Below, in pieces: positions 15,658-23,885 of a stretch of DNA of 64,000 nucleotides. Each line of letters starts with the position of its first letter. Position 1 is the first letter of the stretch. The position numbers and the translations under genes are program-made. The notes under the pieces are model-generated. The model was not told the DNA's origin. It worked only from the letters and a program-made list of their open reading frames with translations, and did no database searches. Where the stretch lies: the NCBI GenBank assembly GCA_036555615.1, contig DATBKZ010000101.1, positions 62,001 through 126,000 on the forward strand, given 5' to 3'. The stretch comes from SG8-41 sp036555615 (GTDB lineage: Bacteria > Pseudomonadota > Gammaproteobacteria > Burkholderiales > SG8-41).

Positions 15658-15897
15658 TCAGGACTTGCCGTGAGCCTTGATGTAGTCAATGGCCTGCTGG
15701 ACCGTGGCGATCTTTTCGGCTTCCTCGTCCGGGATCTCGGTTTCGAATTCCTCCTCGAGAGCCATCACCAGCTCCACGGTGTCGAGCGAGTCCGCGCCGA
15801 GATCGTTGACGAACGAAGACTCGTTCTTGACGTCTGCCTCGTTGACACCCAGCTGCTCGGCAACAATTTTCTTGACGCGCTGCTCGATGTTCTCCAT
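15658..15897 (-). CDS. acpP: acyl carrier protein
   Basis: Small acidic carrier of growing acyl chains. The 79-residue protein has the 4'-phosphopantetheine attachment Ser37 in NDLGADSLDTVELVMALEEE, the normal position. The rest matches proteobacterial AcpP (MENIEQRVKKIVAEQLGV, DEEAEKIATVQQAIDYI). A strong ribosome site (AAGGGGG) lies before the ATG. It has its own upstream region of 147 bases with a candidate promoter, so it can be expressed above the level of the other fab genes, as is known in E. coli. Confidence 0.98.
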   Translation of the reverse strand: MENIEQRVKKIVAEQLGVNEADVKNESSFVNDLGADSLDTVELVMALEEEFETEIPDEEAEKIATVQQAIDYIKAHGKS

Positions 15898-15975
15898 TCA
15901 GTTCCCCCTTCCTCGAAAGGAATGAAAATCCCGCTCGCGCCCGCAAAAGCCCTGCAACGAACGGGGTAATCGGAT

Positions 15976-16006
15976 TTGAATCAGCGCGCTATTCTACCAG
16001 ATTCAA
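15976..16006 (-). promoter_or_regulatory. acpP promoter with inverted repeat around the -10
   Basis: Read on the minus strand, TGG-TAGAAT (extended -10, hexamer at 15991-15996) lies 94 bases before the acpP start. It is enclosed by a perfect 7-base inverted repeat, TTGAATC at 15976-15982 and GATTCAA at 16000-16006, separated by 17 bases. The repeat overlaps the polymerase site and so looks like an operator. No regulator of fatty acid synthesis known to me has this exact site. Confidence 0.45.
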
Positions 16007-16044
16007 TCGTCAATAAAGCCCCGGTTTTCAACGGACTGGGGCCA

Positions 16045-16788
16045 CTATTCCATATACATGCCGCCGTTCACATGCAGCGTGCAGCCCGTCACATAATCGG
16101 CCGCCGGAGAGGCAAGAAATGCCGCGGCCGAGGCCACATCCTCCGGCCGCCCGAGCCGTCCCAGCGGGATCTGCGCGACGAGGGCGCTGCGCTGCTCCCC
16201 GGTCAGCGCGCGGGTCATGTCGGTGTCGATGAAACCCGGCGCGATGCAGTTGACGGTGATGTTGCGGCTCCCGACCTCGCGCGCCAGCGACTTGGAAAAG
16301 CCGATGATGCCGGCCTTCGCCGCCGCGTAGTTCGTCTGCCCGGCGTTGCCGGTCACGCCCACTACCGAGGTCATGTTGATGATGCGGCCGTAGCGCGCCT
16401 TCATCATGGAGCGCAGCACCAGCTTCGACAGCCGGTAGACCGACTTGAGATCGGTCGCCATGATGTCGTCCCATTCCTCGTCCTTCATGCGCACCAGCAG
16501 GTTGTCGCGCGTGATGCCGGCGTTGTTAACGAGGATGGCGATGTCGCCAAACCTTCTCTGGATGTCCTGCACGGCGGACTCCACCTGCTGGGCATCGTTC
16601 ACGTTGAGAGCGATCCCCGTGCCCTTGACGCCCGCCGCCGCCAACTGCTTCCCGATGGCGTCCGCCCCGGCTGTGCTGGTCGAGGTGCCGATGACCGTCG
16701 CCCCGCTCCTGCCGAGCTCGAGCGCGATGGCCTGGCCAATGCCACGCGATGCGCCGGTGACGAGGGCGATCTTGCCGTCGAGAGTCAT
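16045..16788 (-). CDS. fabG: 3-oxoacyl-ACP reductase
   Basis: NADPH-dependent reduction of 3-ketoacyl-ACP, a short-chain dehydrogenase. The 247-residue protein has the cofactor motif LVTGASRGIGQAIA, the NNAG block (ILVNNAGITRDNLL), and the catalytic Ser, Tyr and Lys in INMTSVVGVTG and then NYAAAKAG. It ends YVTGCTLHVNGGMYME. The start is the ATG at 16788, because the frame upstream runs into fabD in another frame and homology begins at MTLDGKIALVTGAS. Its start overlaps the fabD stop by four bases (ATGA). Identity is secure. Confidence 0.97.
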   Translation of the reverse strand: MTLDGKIALVTGASRGIGQAIALELGRSGATVIGTSTSTAGADAIGKQLAAAGVKGTGIALNVNDAQQVESAVQDIQRRFGDIAILVNNAGITRDNLLVRMKDEEWDDIMATDLKSVYRLSKLVLRSMMKARYGRIINMTSVVGVTGNAGQTNYAAAKAGIIGFSKSLAREVGSRNITVNCIAPGFIDTDMTRALTGEQRSALVAQIPLGRLGRPEDVASAAAFLASPAADYVTGCTLHVNGGMYME

Positions 16789-17717
16789 GTCTTGAGGGCC
16801 ACCAGTGCCTGCTGGAGCGACGGTGCGTCGGCGATCGCGTGACTCTGCAGGGCGCCATCGATGCGCCGGGTCAGCCCCGCCAGCACCTTGCCCGGCCCGC
16901 ATTCCGCAACCTGCGCAATGCCGTCGGCCGCGATGCGCCGCACCGTCTCCACCCAGCGCACCGGACGGCAGGCCTGGCGCGCCAGCGCCTGTCTGATGCG
17001 CTGCGAATCCGTCTCCACCGCGACATCCACGTTGTTGACCACCCGGATGCGCGGCGCGCTCACTTTGACGCCGCCGAGAAAGGAAGCGAGCTTCTCCGCC
17101 GCCGGCTTGAGCAGGGAAGAATGGAAGGGCGCGCTCACCGGGAGCATCATCGCCCGCTTCGCACCCTTCGCCTTGGCCAGCGCAACTGCGCGCTCGACTG
17201 CCGCCTTGTGGCCGGCTATGACGACCTGACTGGGTGCATTGAAGTTCACCGGCTCGACCACCTGGCCCTGCGCGGCCTCGCTGCACGCGGCGCGCACGGC
17301 CTCATCCTCCAGCCCGAGTATGGCGGCCATGGCGCCCTGCCCCACCGGAACGGCTTCCTGCATCGCCTGCGCGCGAAAGCGCACCAGCGGCAACGCGTCG
17401 CGAAATGCCAGCGCGCCCGCGACGACGAGCGCCGTGTACTCGCCCAGGCTATGTCCCGCCACCATCGAGGGCTCGCCCCCGCCTGCATCGAGCCACGCGC
17501 GGTAAATCGCATAACCCGCGGTCAGCATCAAGGGCTGCGTGTTCACCGTGGCACTGAGCGCCTCGGGCGGCCCTTCCGCCGCGAGCTTCCACAGGTCCTG
17601 TCCGAGCGTGTCCGAGGCCTCCGTAAACACGCCGCGTACCGGGCCCGAATCGGAGAAGGACTGCATCATGCCGACCGACTGCGACCCCTGTCCCGGGAAC
17701 ACGAACGCGAACGTCAT
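16785..17717 (-). CDS. fabD: malonyl-CoA--ACP transacylase
   Basis: Transfers malonyl groups from CoA to ACP to feed chain elongation. The 310-residue protein starts MTFAFVFPGQGSQSVGMM. It has the active-site Ser in VAGHSLGEYTALVVAGAL, the substrate Arg block RFRAQAMQEAVPVGQGAM and the catalytic His in LPVSAPFHSSLL. It overlaps fabG by four bases and follows fabH after 30 bases. Every diagnostic residue of FabD is visible. Confidence 0.96.
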   Translation of the reverse strand: MTFAFVFPGQGSQSVGMMQSFSDSGPVRGVFTEASDTLGQDLWKLAAEGPPEALSATVNTQPLMLTAGYAIYRAWLDAGGGEPSMVAGHSLGEYTALVVAGALAFRDALPLVRFRAQAMQEAVPVGQGAMAAILGLEDEAVRAACSEAAQGQVVEPVNFNAPSQVVIAGHKAAVERAVALAKAKGAKRAMMLPVSAPFHSSLLKPAAEKLASFLGGVKVSAPRIRVVNNVDVAVETDSQRIRQALARQACRPVRWVETVRRIAADGIAQVAECGPGKVLAGLTRRIDGALQSHAIADAPSLQQALVALKT

Positions 17718-17747
17718 CGAATGCGATCCATTGCCCGTCGCCGGCGG

Positions 17748-18713
17748 CTACCACTTCACCAGCGCGGCGCCCCACGTAAAACCGCCGCCCACGGCCTCCA
17801 GCAATACGAGCTGGCCCTGGCGGATACGTCCATCGCGCGCGGCTTCATCCAGCGCGAGCGGTATCGAGGCCGCAGACGTGTTCGCGTGGCGGTCCACTGT
17901 CACCACCACCTTTTCCATGCTCAAGCCGAGCTTCTTCGCCGAAGCCTGGATGATGCGGATGTTCGCCTGATGCGGCACGAGCCAGTCGATGTCGGACTTC
18001 TGCAGCTTGTTGGCGATCAGGGTTTCCTCGACGAGGTCATCGAGCGCCTTGACGGCAAACTTGAAGACGCCGCTTCCGTCCATCTGCAGCAAGGGCCGGC
18101 CGCTCACCTTGCCGCCGGACACGGTCCCCGGTACCGACAGCAGGTTCGAGTAGGAGCCGTCGGCATGCAAGTGGCTAGACAGGATGCCCGGGGTGCTGTC
18201 GCCCCGAAGCACGACGGCCCCGGCGCCGTCGCCGAAGAGCACGCAGGTCGCGCGATCGCTCCAGTCGAGGATGCGCGAATAGATCTCGGCGCCCACCACC
18301 AGCGCGTTGCGATAGGCTCCTGAGCGCAGGAAGTGGTCGGCCGTGGAGAGCCCGTACACGAACCCACTGCATACCGCCTGCACGTCGAATGCCGGACAGT
18401 TGCGCGCGCCAAGCTTGGCCTGGAGCAGGCATGCCGTGCTGGGGAAGACCATGTCGGGCGTGGTCGTCGCCATCACGATGAGGTCGAGATCGGCGGCGGA
18501 GATACCGGCGGCCTCGAGCGCCCTGCGACCTGCCTCCAGCGCGAGATCGCTCGTCTTCTGGTCATCGGCTGCGACGTGACGCTGCCGTATCCCCGTGCGC
18601 GTATAGATCCACTCGTCGGTCGTGTCCACCGCGAGCTCGAGATCGCGGTTGGTGATCACCTTCTCCGGCAAATAGCTGCCGGTGCCGACGACCCGGGAGT
18701 AGCGGTTGCTCAC
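17748..18713 (-). CDS. fabH: beta-ketoacyl-ACP synthase III
   Basis: Starts fatty acid chains by condensing acetyl-CoA with malonyl-ACP. The 321-residue protein has the catalytic Cys in FDVQAVCSGFVYGLSTA, the His in DWLVPHQANIRII and the Asn in VDRHANTSAASIPLAL, a complete Cys-His-Asn triad. The N-terminus SRVVGTGSYLPEKVITNRDL is typical. Its ATG overlaps the end of plsX by four bases, which implies coupling. Substrate preference (acetyl against branched starter) cannot be judged. Identity is secure. Confidence 0.96.
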   Translation of the reverse strand: MSNRYSRVVGTGSYLPEKVITNRDLELAVDTTDEWIYTRTGIRQRHVAADDQKTSDLALEAGRRALEAAGISAADLDLIVMATTTPDMVFPSTACLLQAKLGARNCPAFDVQAVCSGFVYGLSTADHFLRSGAYRNALVVGAEIYSRILDWSDRATCVLFGDGAGAVVLRGDSTPGILSSHLHADGSYSNLLSVPGTVSGGKVSGRPLLQMDGSGVFKFAVKALDDLVEETLIANKLQKSDIDWLVPHQANIRIIQASAKKLGLSMEKVVVTVDRHANTSAASIPLALDEAARDGRIRQGQLVLLEAVGGGFTWGAALVKW

Positions 18714-19726
18714 GCGGCGCTCTTGTGTATATGTGCCATGCGCGCGGTGATATGTGCCAGCACGCCGCTGCGCGCCTCCTCGACCGCCCTGCGGATGGCA
18801 TACTCAAAGGCGAGCGTATCGGCCGAGCCGTGGCTCTTCACCACCACGCCGCGCAGCCCAAGCAGGCTCGCGCCGTTGTAGCGGCGGTGATCCACCCGGT
18901 CCTTGAATGCCCGGATGACCGGCAGCGCCAGCAGCCCGGCGAGCCGGGAAAAGAGGTTGCGGCCGAACTCCTCGCGCAAGTAGGTGGCCAGCATCTGGGC
19001 GAGGCCTTCGGAGGTCTTCAGCGCGACGTTGCCGACGAATCCGTCGCACACCACGATGTCGGTAGTTCCCTTGTAGATATCGTCGCCTTCGACGTAGCCG
19101 TGGAAGTTGAGGTCGCTCGCCCGCATCAGCTCGGCGGCGGCCTTGACCTGGTCGTTGCCCTTGATGTCCTCGACTCCGATATTCAGCAGGCCCACCGTCG
19201 GGCGAGGCCTGTTCTCCACCGAGCTCACGAGCTCCGAGCACATGATCCCGAACTGCAACAGATGCTCCGGCGTGCAGTTGACGTTGGCGCCCAGATCGAG
19301 GATATAGGTCCGGCCTTTGAGCGAGGGCAGAACGGTCGCGATCGCCGGGCGGTCGATGCCGGGCAGCGTCCCCAGCACGAAACGCGAGATCGCCATCAGC
19401 GCGCCGGTGTTGCCGGCGCTGACGCACGCCGCGGCCTGGCCTTGCTCCACGAGATCGACGGCAACACGCATCGAGGAGTCCTTCTTCCCGCGCATCGCGA
19501 TGACGGGCCCCTCGTTCATCTCGACAACCTGGCTGGCGTGGCGGACGCTGGTTCGTGCGCCGGTTCGAGCCCCGTGGCGCTCGAGCTCACGCTCGATCGC
19601 ATCACTCTGTCCTACCAGGATGACGGAAGTTTCAGGATCGTCGCGCACGATGCGCGCGGCGGCAGGCACCGTGACCTGCACGCCGTGATCGCCACCCATG
19701 CAGTCGATGGCAACCTTCACCTGCAT
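18710..19726 (-). CDS. plsX: phosphate acyltransferase PlsX
   Basis: Converts acyl-ACP to acyl-phosphate for phospholipid synthesis, as a peripheral membrane enzyme. The 338-residue protein starts VKVAIDCMGGDHGVQVTVPA. It continues with ASQVVEMNEGPVIAMR, VSAGNTGALMA, YILDLGANVNC and GFVGNVALKTSEGLAQML, all typical of PlsX. I start at the ATG at 19726, because a GAGGAGG ribosome site stands seven bases before it. Another ATG two codons upstream is too close to that site. It lies between rpmF and fabH in the conserved rpmF-plsX-fabH order. Confidence 0.95.
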   Translation of the reverse strand: MQVKVAIDCMGGDHGVQVTVPAAARIVRDDPETSVILVGQSDAIERELERHGARTGARTSVRHASQVVEMNEGPVIAMRGKKDSSMRVAVDLVEQGQAAACVSAGNTGALMAISRFVLGTLPGIDRPAIATVLPSLKGRTYILDLGANVNCTPEHLLQFGIMCSELVSSVENRPRPTVGLLNIGVEDIKGNDQVKAAAELMRASDLNFHGYVEGDDIYKGTTDIVVCDGFVGNVALKTSEGLAQMLATYLREEFGRNLFSRLAGLLALPVIRAFKDRVDHRRYNGASLLGLRGVVVKSHGSADTLAFEYAIRRAVEEARSGVLAHITARMAHIHKSAA

Positions 19727-19793
19727 CGGCATCCCTCCTCCCAGGCGCGCGCCATGGCGGCTGCGCTGCGCGTCGGCGCGAATCCGGCCGCGC

Positions 19794-19973
19794 CTATTCA
19801 CCCTTGGTCTTGACGACCTTCTTGCCGCGGTAGTAGCCGGTCGGGCTGATGTGGTGGCGCAGGTGCACTTCGCCGGTCGTCGGCTCCAGCGCCAGCGGGG
19901 GATGGGAGAGCGCATCATGCGAGCGGTGCATGCCGCGCTTCGAAGGTGACTTCCTGTTCTGCTGTACTGCCAT
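19794..19973 (-). CDS. rpmF: 50S ribosomal protein L32
   Basis: A 59-residue basic ribosomal protein of the large subunit. It reads MAVQQNRKSPSKRGMHRSHD, then the middle LSHPPLALEPTTGEVHLRHH, then ISPTGYYRGKKVVKTKGE. This is the standard bacterial L32. It is the zinc-free variant, because none of the usual CxxC pairs is present. It lies 19 bases after yceD and 67 bases before plsX, as in many beta- and gammaproteobacteria. Identity is certain. Confidence 0.97.
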   Translation of the reverse strand: MAVQQNRKSPSKRGMHRSHDALSHPPLALEPTTGEVHLRHHISPTGYYRGKKVVKTKGE

Positions 19974-19992
19974 TACCGTGGCTCCTTGAGTA

Positions 19993-20505
19993 TCAATGGG
20001 TGTTGCGTTTCAGCGCCGCGAGCTGGGCGAACGCCGAGGAAACGGCGCCTTGCGCAGACGCGGCGCCGAGCAGCCTGCAGGCGCCCTCTTGGTGCCTCGG
20101 CGCATAAGGCAAGCTCAGCAGGATTTCGTCCTCGATGAGCGTCGCGAGGTCAAGCTCGCGGCTCGCCTCGATCCATTCAATTTCTTCGTCATCCGGCTCG
20201 CCCGCTGCCGCCTCGCCTGCGCCCACCAGCAGCAGGGTGTTCACGATCTGCAGCGGGTAATCAAGCGCTCCCAGGCAACGCTGGCACTGCAGGTGCAGCG
20301 TCCCGCTGATGGCGACCTTCAGGATCGGGCGGCGGCGCGAGTCGTAGCCGCCTGTGACCGCGAACTCGACTGTCCCGACCGCGTCTGCGAGGCTGTCCTT
20401 CAGACGGACCAGTCCCGGGAGCAACAGGCTGCCGTGCAGCGCCTGTCCGGTTCGGGCGAACTCCAGACTATCGATGATAGTCTGCGCGGACCCCTGTCCA
20501 GACAT
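19993..20505 (-). CDS. yceD: 23S rRNA accumulation protein YceD (DUF177)
   Basis: A 170-residue member of the YceD/DUF177 family, linked in E. coli and plants to accumulation of 23S rRNA. The conserved core is LHLQCQRCLGALDYPLQI, with its CxxC pair around residue 75. An acidic stretch (EPDDEEIEWIEASRELDLATLIEDEILL) and LPYAPRHQEGAC follow, so Cys residues may bind a metal. It is the first gene of the operon that continues with rpmF, plsX and the fab genes. The ATG at 20503-20505 lies only about two bases from the predicted transcription start, so its mRNA may be nearly leaderless. Confidence 0.9.
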   Translation of the reverse strand: MSGQGSAQTIIDSLEFARTGQALHGSLLLPGLVRLKDSLADAVGTVEFAVTGGYDSRRRPILKVAISGTLHLQCQRCLGALDYPLQIVNTLLLVGAGEAAAGEPDDEEIEWIEASRELDLATLIEDEILLSLPYAPRHQEGACRLLGAASAQGAVSSAFAQLAALKRNTH

Positions 20506-20513
20506 AGGCGCGC

Positions 20514-20542
20514 ATGATAGTATTTTTGTGCTATTCTGTCAA
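20514..20542 (-). promoter_or_regulatory. strong sigma-70 promoter of the yceD-rpmF-plsX-fab operon
   Basis: Reading the minus strand, TTGACA (20537-20542) and TATCAT (20514-20519, five of six matches) are separated by exactly 17 bases. The predicted start near 20507 is one to three bases before the yceD ATG. No ribosome-binding site can therefore precede yceD in this transcript. Confidence 0.8.
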
Positions 20543-20597
20543 AAAAATTCAACGAAAAATTCTGATTAGGCAGGGACTTACGGACTGCCACCCAGCC

Positions 20598-21182
20598 TTG
20601 CCGCCACCGCTGATCGTGCTTGCCTCCAGCTCGCCGTATCGCCGCAGCTTGCTGGAGCGGCTGCGGCTCCCGTTCGAGGTCCGGGCGCCCGCCGTGGAGG
20701 AGTCTCCCCTGCCCGGCGAATGCCCCCGTGATACCGCGCTGCGACTGGCCCAGGCCAAGGCGCGCGCCGTCGCACGCGACTTCCCCGCCGCGCTCATCAT
20801 CGGTTCCGACCAGGTCGCACAGCTCGACGGCGCCACGCTGGGCAAGCCGGGCACGCACGCCAATGCGGTCGCGCAACTGAAGGCAACGCGCGGCAAGAGC
20901 GTGCTCTTTCACACCGCCCTCGCATTGCTGAATGCCCGCACGGGCGCCTTGCAAACTTCAGAGGTCCCCACGACCGTGCGCTTCCGACAATACGACGACG
21001 CCGAAATCGAGCGCTACCTTGCGGCGGAACGCCCCTACGACTGCACCGGCAGCGCGCGCATCGAGGGCATCGGGATCGTGCTCGTCGAAAGCGTGAGCAG
21101 CACCGACCCCAGCGCGCTGATCGGGCTGCCCTTGATACAGCTCGCCGCAATGCTCAGAAACGAAGGAGTGGCGGTTGTCTGA
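20598..21182 (+). CDS. maf: Maf family nucleotide pyrophosphatase
   Basis: House-cleaning pyrophosphatase that hydrolyses modified or canonical nucleoside triphosphates. The product has the family's N-terminal block VLASSSPYRRSLLERL, the catalytic region LIIGSDQVAQLDG, then YDCTGSARIEGIGIVLVES and PLIQLAAMLRNEG. I start it at TTG 20598 (194 residues), because homology starts right there. The ATG at 20514 is part of the -10 element of the divergent yceD promoter, and the intervening codons look non-coding. The YhdE and YceF subfamilies differ in a few residues that I did not resolve. It overlaps the next gene by eight bases. Confidence 0.88.
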   Translation: MPPPLIVLASSSPYRRSLLERLRLPFEVRAPAVEESPLPGECPRDTALRLAQAKARAVARDFPAALIIGSDQVAQLDGATLGKPGTHANAVAQLKATRGKSVLFHTALALLNARTGALQTSEVPTTVRFRQYDDAEIERYLAAERPYDCTGSARIEGIGIVLVESVSSTDPSALIGLPLIQLAAMLRNEGVAVV

Positions 21183-21888
21183 GCGCTCCCGGGGCACGCT
21201 GTACCTGATTCCGGTTGCACTGGGCGGAAACAATGCGGCGGCCCTCACCCCGTCCGCCACGACCGAAGCGGCGCACAAGCTCCGCACGTTCATTGCGGAG
21301 AGTGCAAAGCCCGCGCGCGCCTTCCTGAAGTCCATCGCCCATCCGCGACCGCTGCAGGAGCTCAGATTCCACACGCTCGATGAGCACACGCGCGACGTGG
21401 CTCCGCTGCTCGAGCTGCTGCTGTCCGGCGAGGATTGCGGACTGATGTCGGAAGCGGGCGCGCCGGCGGTCGCCGATCCCGGCTCGGCGCTGGTGCGGCA
21501 GGCACATCGGGCCGGAATTCGCGTCGTGCCGCTTGCAGGGCCCTCCTCCATCCTGCTCGCGCTGATGGCTTCCGGCATGGACGGCCAGCATTTCGCGTTT
21601 CACGGCTACCTGCCGGTGGAACGTGCCGAGCGCACGCGCAAGATCAAGGCGCTCGAAGCGCGGGCGGTCCACGAAACCCAGATCTTCATCGAGGCGCCCT
21701 ACCGCAACGATGCACTGCTCCTGGCGCTCCTCCAGAACTGCCGCGAGGACACGCTGCTCTGCATCGCGGCGGATCTCACGCAGTCCACCGAGTTCGTGAG
21801 CGCGCGGGCTATTGCGGATTGGAAAAAAGAGCCGCCGATCCTCGATCGGCGGCCGGCCGTGTTCCTGCTCTCGCGCGCGTCTACCTGA
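21175..21888 (+). CDS. SAM-dependent methyltransferase, RsmI/tetrapyrrole methylase superfamily
   Basis: A 237-residue protein of the SAM-binding class III (tetrapyrrole methylase) fold. It begins GTLYLIPVALGGN and has the substrate/SAM segments LLELLLSGEDCGLMSEAGAP and AVADPGSALVRQAHRAGIRV. These are followed by PLAGPSSILLALMASGM and FHGYLPVE. This is the layout of RsmI (16S rRNA C1402 2'-O-methyltransferase), but the sequence is shorter and belongs to the maf-linked group whose substrate is not established. The TTG start at 21175 overlaps maf by eight bases. Its end overlaps the convergent sppA by eight bases. Confidence 0.82.
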   Translation: MSERSRGTLYLIPVALGGNNAAALTPSATTEAAHKLRTFIAESAKPARAFLKSIAHPRPLQELRFHTLDEHTRDVAPLLELLLSGEDCGLMSEAGAPAVADPGSALVRQAHRAGIRVVPLAGPSSILLALMASGMDGQHFAFHGYLPVERAERTRKIKALEARAVHETQIFIEAPYRNDALLLALLQNCREDTLLCIAADLTQSTEFVSARAIADWKKEPPILDRRPAVFLLSRAST

Positions 21889-22840
21889 GCGATATCCCCT
21901 GCGCCAGACCAAGACGCGCAAGGCCCTCGGCCATGCCCGCCCCGAATTTCTTGGCCAAGCGCTCCGCGACGTTCTCGCGCGGCGTGAAGTCCACGATGTC
22001 CTCGGCCTTGATCACCTCGCGCGCGACGTACTCGATGCTGCCGAGCTCGTCCGCGAGCCCCATCTCGATGCTTTTTTCACCCACCCACAGCAGCCCGGAA
22101 AACATCTCAGGTGTCTCCTTCAGTCGCGTGCCGCGCCCGGCCCGCACCACCCCGATGAATTGCTGGTGGATCTCCCCCAGCATCTTCTCTGCGTGCTGCT
22201 TCTGCGATTCCACGAGCGGCGAGAAGGGGTCGAGAAAGCCCTTGTTCTCTCCCGCAGCCAGCAAACGGCGCTCCACCCCCAGCTTCTCCATCGCCCCGGT
22301 GAAGCCAAAGCCGTCCATCAGCACCCCGATCGAGCCGATGATGCTCGCCTTGTCGATGTAGATGCGGTCGGCGGCGGCAGCGACGTAATAGCCGCCGGAG
22401 GCGCATATGTCCTCGACCACGGCATAGAGCGGAATGCTGGGATACTTCAGCCGCAACCGCCGCATCTCGTCGCTGATATATCCGGCCTGGACGGGGCTTC
22501 CGCCCGGGCTGTTGATGCGGAGGATCACGCCCTGGGTGCGCTTGTCCTTGAACGCGTCCTGCAATCCCGCCATGACGTTTTCCGCGCTCGCCGGGGTGTT
22601 GGAGGCGATGATTCCGCTGACGTCAACCAGCGCGGTGTGCTTGCCCGGACTGATGTCCCGCTTCGCGTACCAGCCCATGCCGATGAACAGCAGCGCGAAC
22701 AGATAGATGAAGAGCAGCAGCTTGAAGAATATTCCCCACTTGCGCGCGCGGCGTTGTTCCGTGATCGCCGCCAGCGCGACTTTCTCGAGCGCCTGGCGCT
22801 CCCAGCTCGTTGTCGACCCGCCTGGTTCCAGCTCAGCCAT
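21881..22840 (-). CDS. sppA: signal peptide peptidase SppA-type serine protease (S49)
   Basis: Inner-membrane protease that degrades leftover signal peptides. The 319-residue protein has one membrane helix near residues 38-58 (GIFFKLLLFIYLFALLFIGM). The S49 domain follows, with VILRINSPGGSPVQAGYI, the catalytic Ser in DICASGGYYVAAAADRIY and the block KASIIGSIGVLMDGFGF, in which the Lys of this short class is expected. This is the short (36K-like) single-domain form, not the long two-domain E. coli SppA. It lies 50 bases downstream of rluC in the same direction. Confidence 0.9.
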   Translation of the reverse strand: MAELEPGGSTTSWERQALEKVALAAITEQRRARKWGIFFKLLLFIYLFALLFIGMGWYAKRDISPGKHTALVDVSGIIASNTPASAENVMAGLQDAFKDKRTQGVILRINSPGGSPVQAGYISDEMRRLRLKYPSIPLYAVVEDICASGGYYVAAAADRIYIDKASIIGSIGVLMDGFGFTGAMEKLGVERRLLAAGENKGFLDPFSPLVESQKQHAEKMLGEIHQQFIGVVRAGRGTRLKETPEMFSGLLWVGEKSIEMGLADELGSIEYVAREVIKAEDIVDFTPRENVAERLAKKFGAGMAEGLARLGLAQGISLR

Positions 22841-22890
22841 GGTGATTACCTTCCTTCCGTGCCGCCTTGCAGCGGACTAGCTTCCAGCCG

Positions 22891-23868
22891 TCATTGTACC
22901 CCGCTCGCTCCGGGCGCCGCGCCATCCCCGGCATCAAGCCCAGAGACGAACGACCGTAACTCCTCCGGCAAAGGCGCCTCGAGCGTCAGCGCTACCCCAC
23001 TCCTCGGATGCGCAATCACCACTTTGAAGGCGTGGAGGAACATGCGCCTCAACCCCACCCGCGCAAGCTGCTTGTTGAGCGCGAAATCGCCGTACTTGTC
23101 GTCGCCTGCGACCGGAAAACCGAGATGAGCGAGATGAACCCGGATCTGGTGAGTGCGCCCGGTCCTGAGCTCCGCTTCGAGCAAGCTGTAGCGCTTCCAC
23201 TGCCGGCGGAGCCGGAACACGGTATGGGATGGCAATCCGCTCTCCTTGACGGACACGCGGCGCTCGCCCGATGCCAGAACGTACTTGTGTAGAGGAAGCC
23301 TGACGTTGCGCTTTGCCTCGCGCCAATGCCCCTTCACGAGCACATGGTAGAACTTTTGCGCCGTCCCCTCTCGCAACTGCTGGTGCAGTGCCAGCAGCGC
23401 CGGGCGCCGTTTGGCAAGCAGCAGCACGCCAGAGGTCTCGCGGTCGAGACGGTGTGCCAGCTCAAGAAACCGCTCGTGCGGCCGTTGCGATCGCAACAAT
23501 TCGATGATGCCGTGGCTGATTCCGCTCCCGCCGTGCACCGCCATGCCTGCAGGCTTGTTGATGGCGAGGATCGCATCATCCTCGAAGATCACATCGGGCT
23601 CGAAGCCCGGGGGCGGCGCCGGCCGCGGGGCGGTGGCAGGCCGGGCCGTGCGCAAGGGCGGCAGGCGGACGCGGTCCCCGCCCCGCAGACGGTAATCGGG
23701 CCCGACACGGCGGCTGTTGACCCGCACCTCGCCGCTCCGCAGGATGCGATAGATATGGCTCTTGGGGACGCCTTTCAGGAGCCGCGTCAGGTAGTTGTCC
23801 ACACGCTGGCCGGCGGCGTCGGCATCCACCTGCTGCCAGGTCGCAGAAACTTTACTTAACCCTTTCAT
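22891..23868 (-). CDS. rluC: 23S rRNA pseudouridine synthase RluC type
   Basis: Makes pseudouridine in 23S rRNA, in E. coli at 955, 2504 and 2580. The 325-residue protein has an N-terminal S4 RNA-binding domain (AGQRVDNYLTRLLKGVPKSH, RILRSGEVRVNSRR). The RluA-family catalytic domain follows, with the nucleophilic Asp in LELAHRLDRETSGVLLLAK and the block TGRTHQIRVHLAHLGFPV. The S4 domain and the neighbour rne support RluC rather than RluA. It is divergent from rne, and the probable rne promoter begins inside the first codons of this gene. Confidence 0.9.
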   Translation of the reverse strand: MKGLSKVSATWQQVDADAAGQRVDNYLTRLLKGVPKSHIYRILRSGEVRVNSRRVGPDYRLRGGDRVRLPPLRTARPATAPRPAPPPGFEPDVIFEDDAILAINKPAGMAVHGGSGISHGIIELLRSQRPHERFLELAHRLDRETSGVLLLAKRRPALLALHQQLREGTAQKFYHVLVKGHWREAKRNVRLPLHKYVLASGERRVSVKESGLPSHTVFRLRRQWKRYSLLEAELRTGRTHQIRVHLAHLGFPVAGDDKYGDFALNKQLARVGLRRMFLHAFKVVIAHPRSGVALTLEAPLPEELRSFVSGLDAGDGAAPGASGVQ

Positions 23869-23879
23869 TTGTCTATACT
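23851..23879 (+). promoter_or_regulatory. probable promoter of rne
   Basis: TTTACT at 23851-23856 and TATACT at 23874-23879 are 17 bases apart. The predicted start near 23886 lies about 435 bases before the rne ATG. The promoter overlaps the beginning of the divergent rluC coding sequence. Confidence 0.55.
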
Positions 23880-23885
23880 ATTCAC

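Noticed and set aside
20514..20597. ATG 20514 as the start of maf
   Set aside because: The ATG is part of the -10 element of the divergent yceD promoter, and the codons before 20598 do not resemble Maf.
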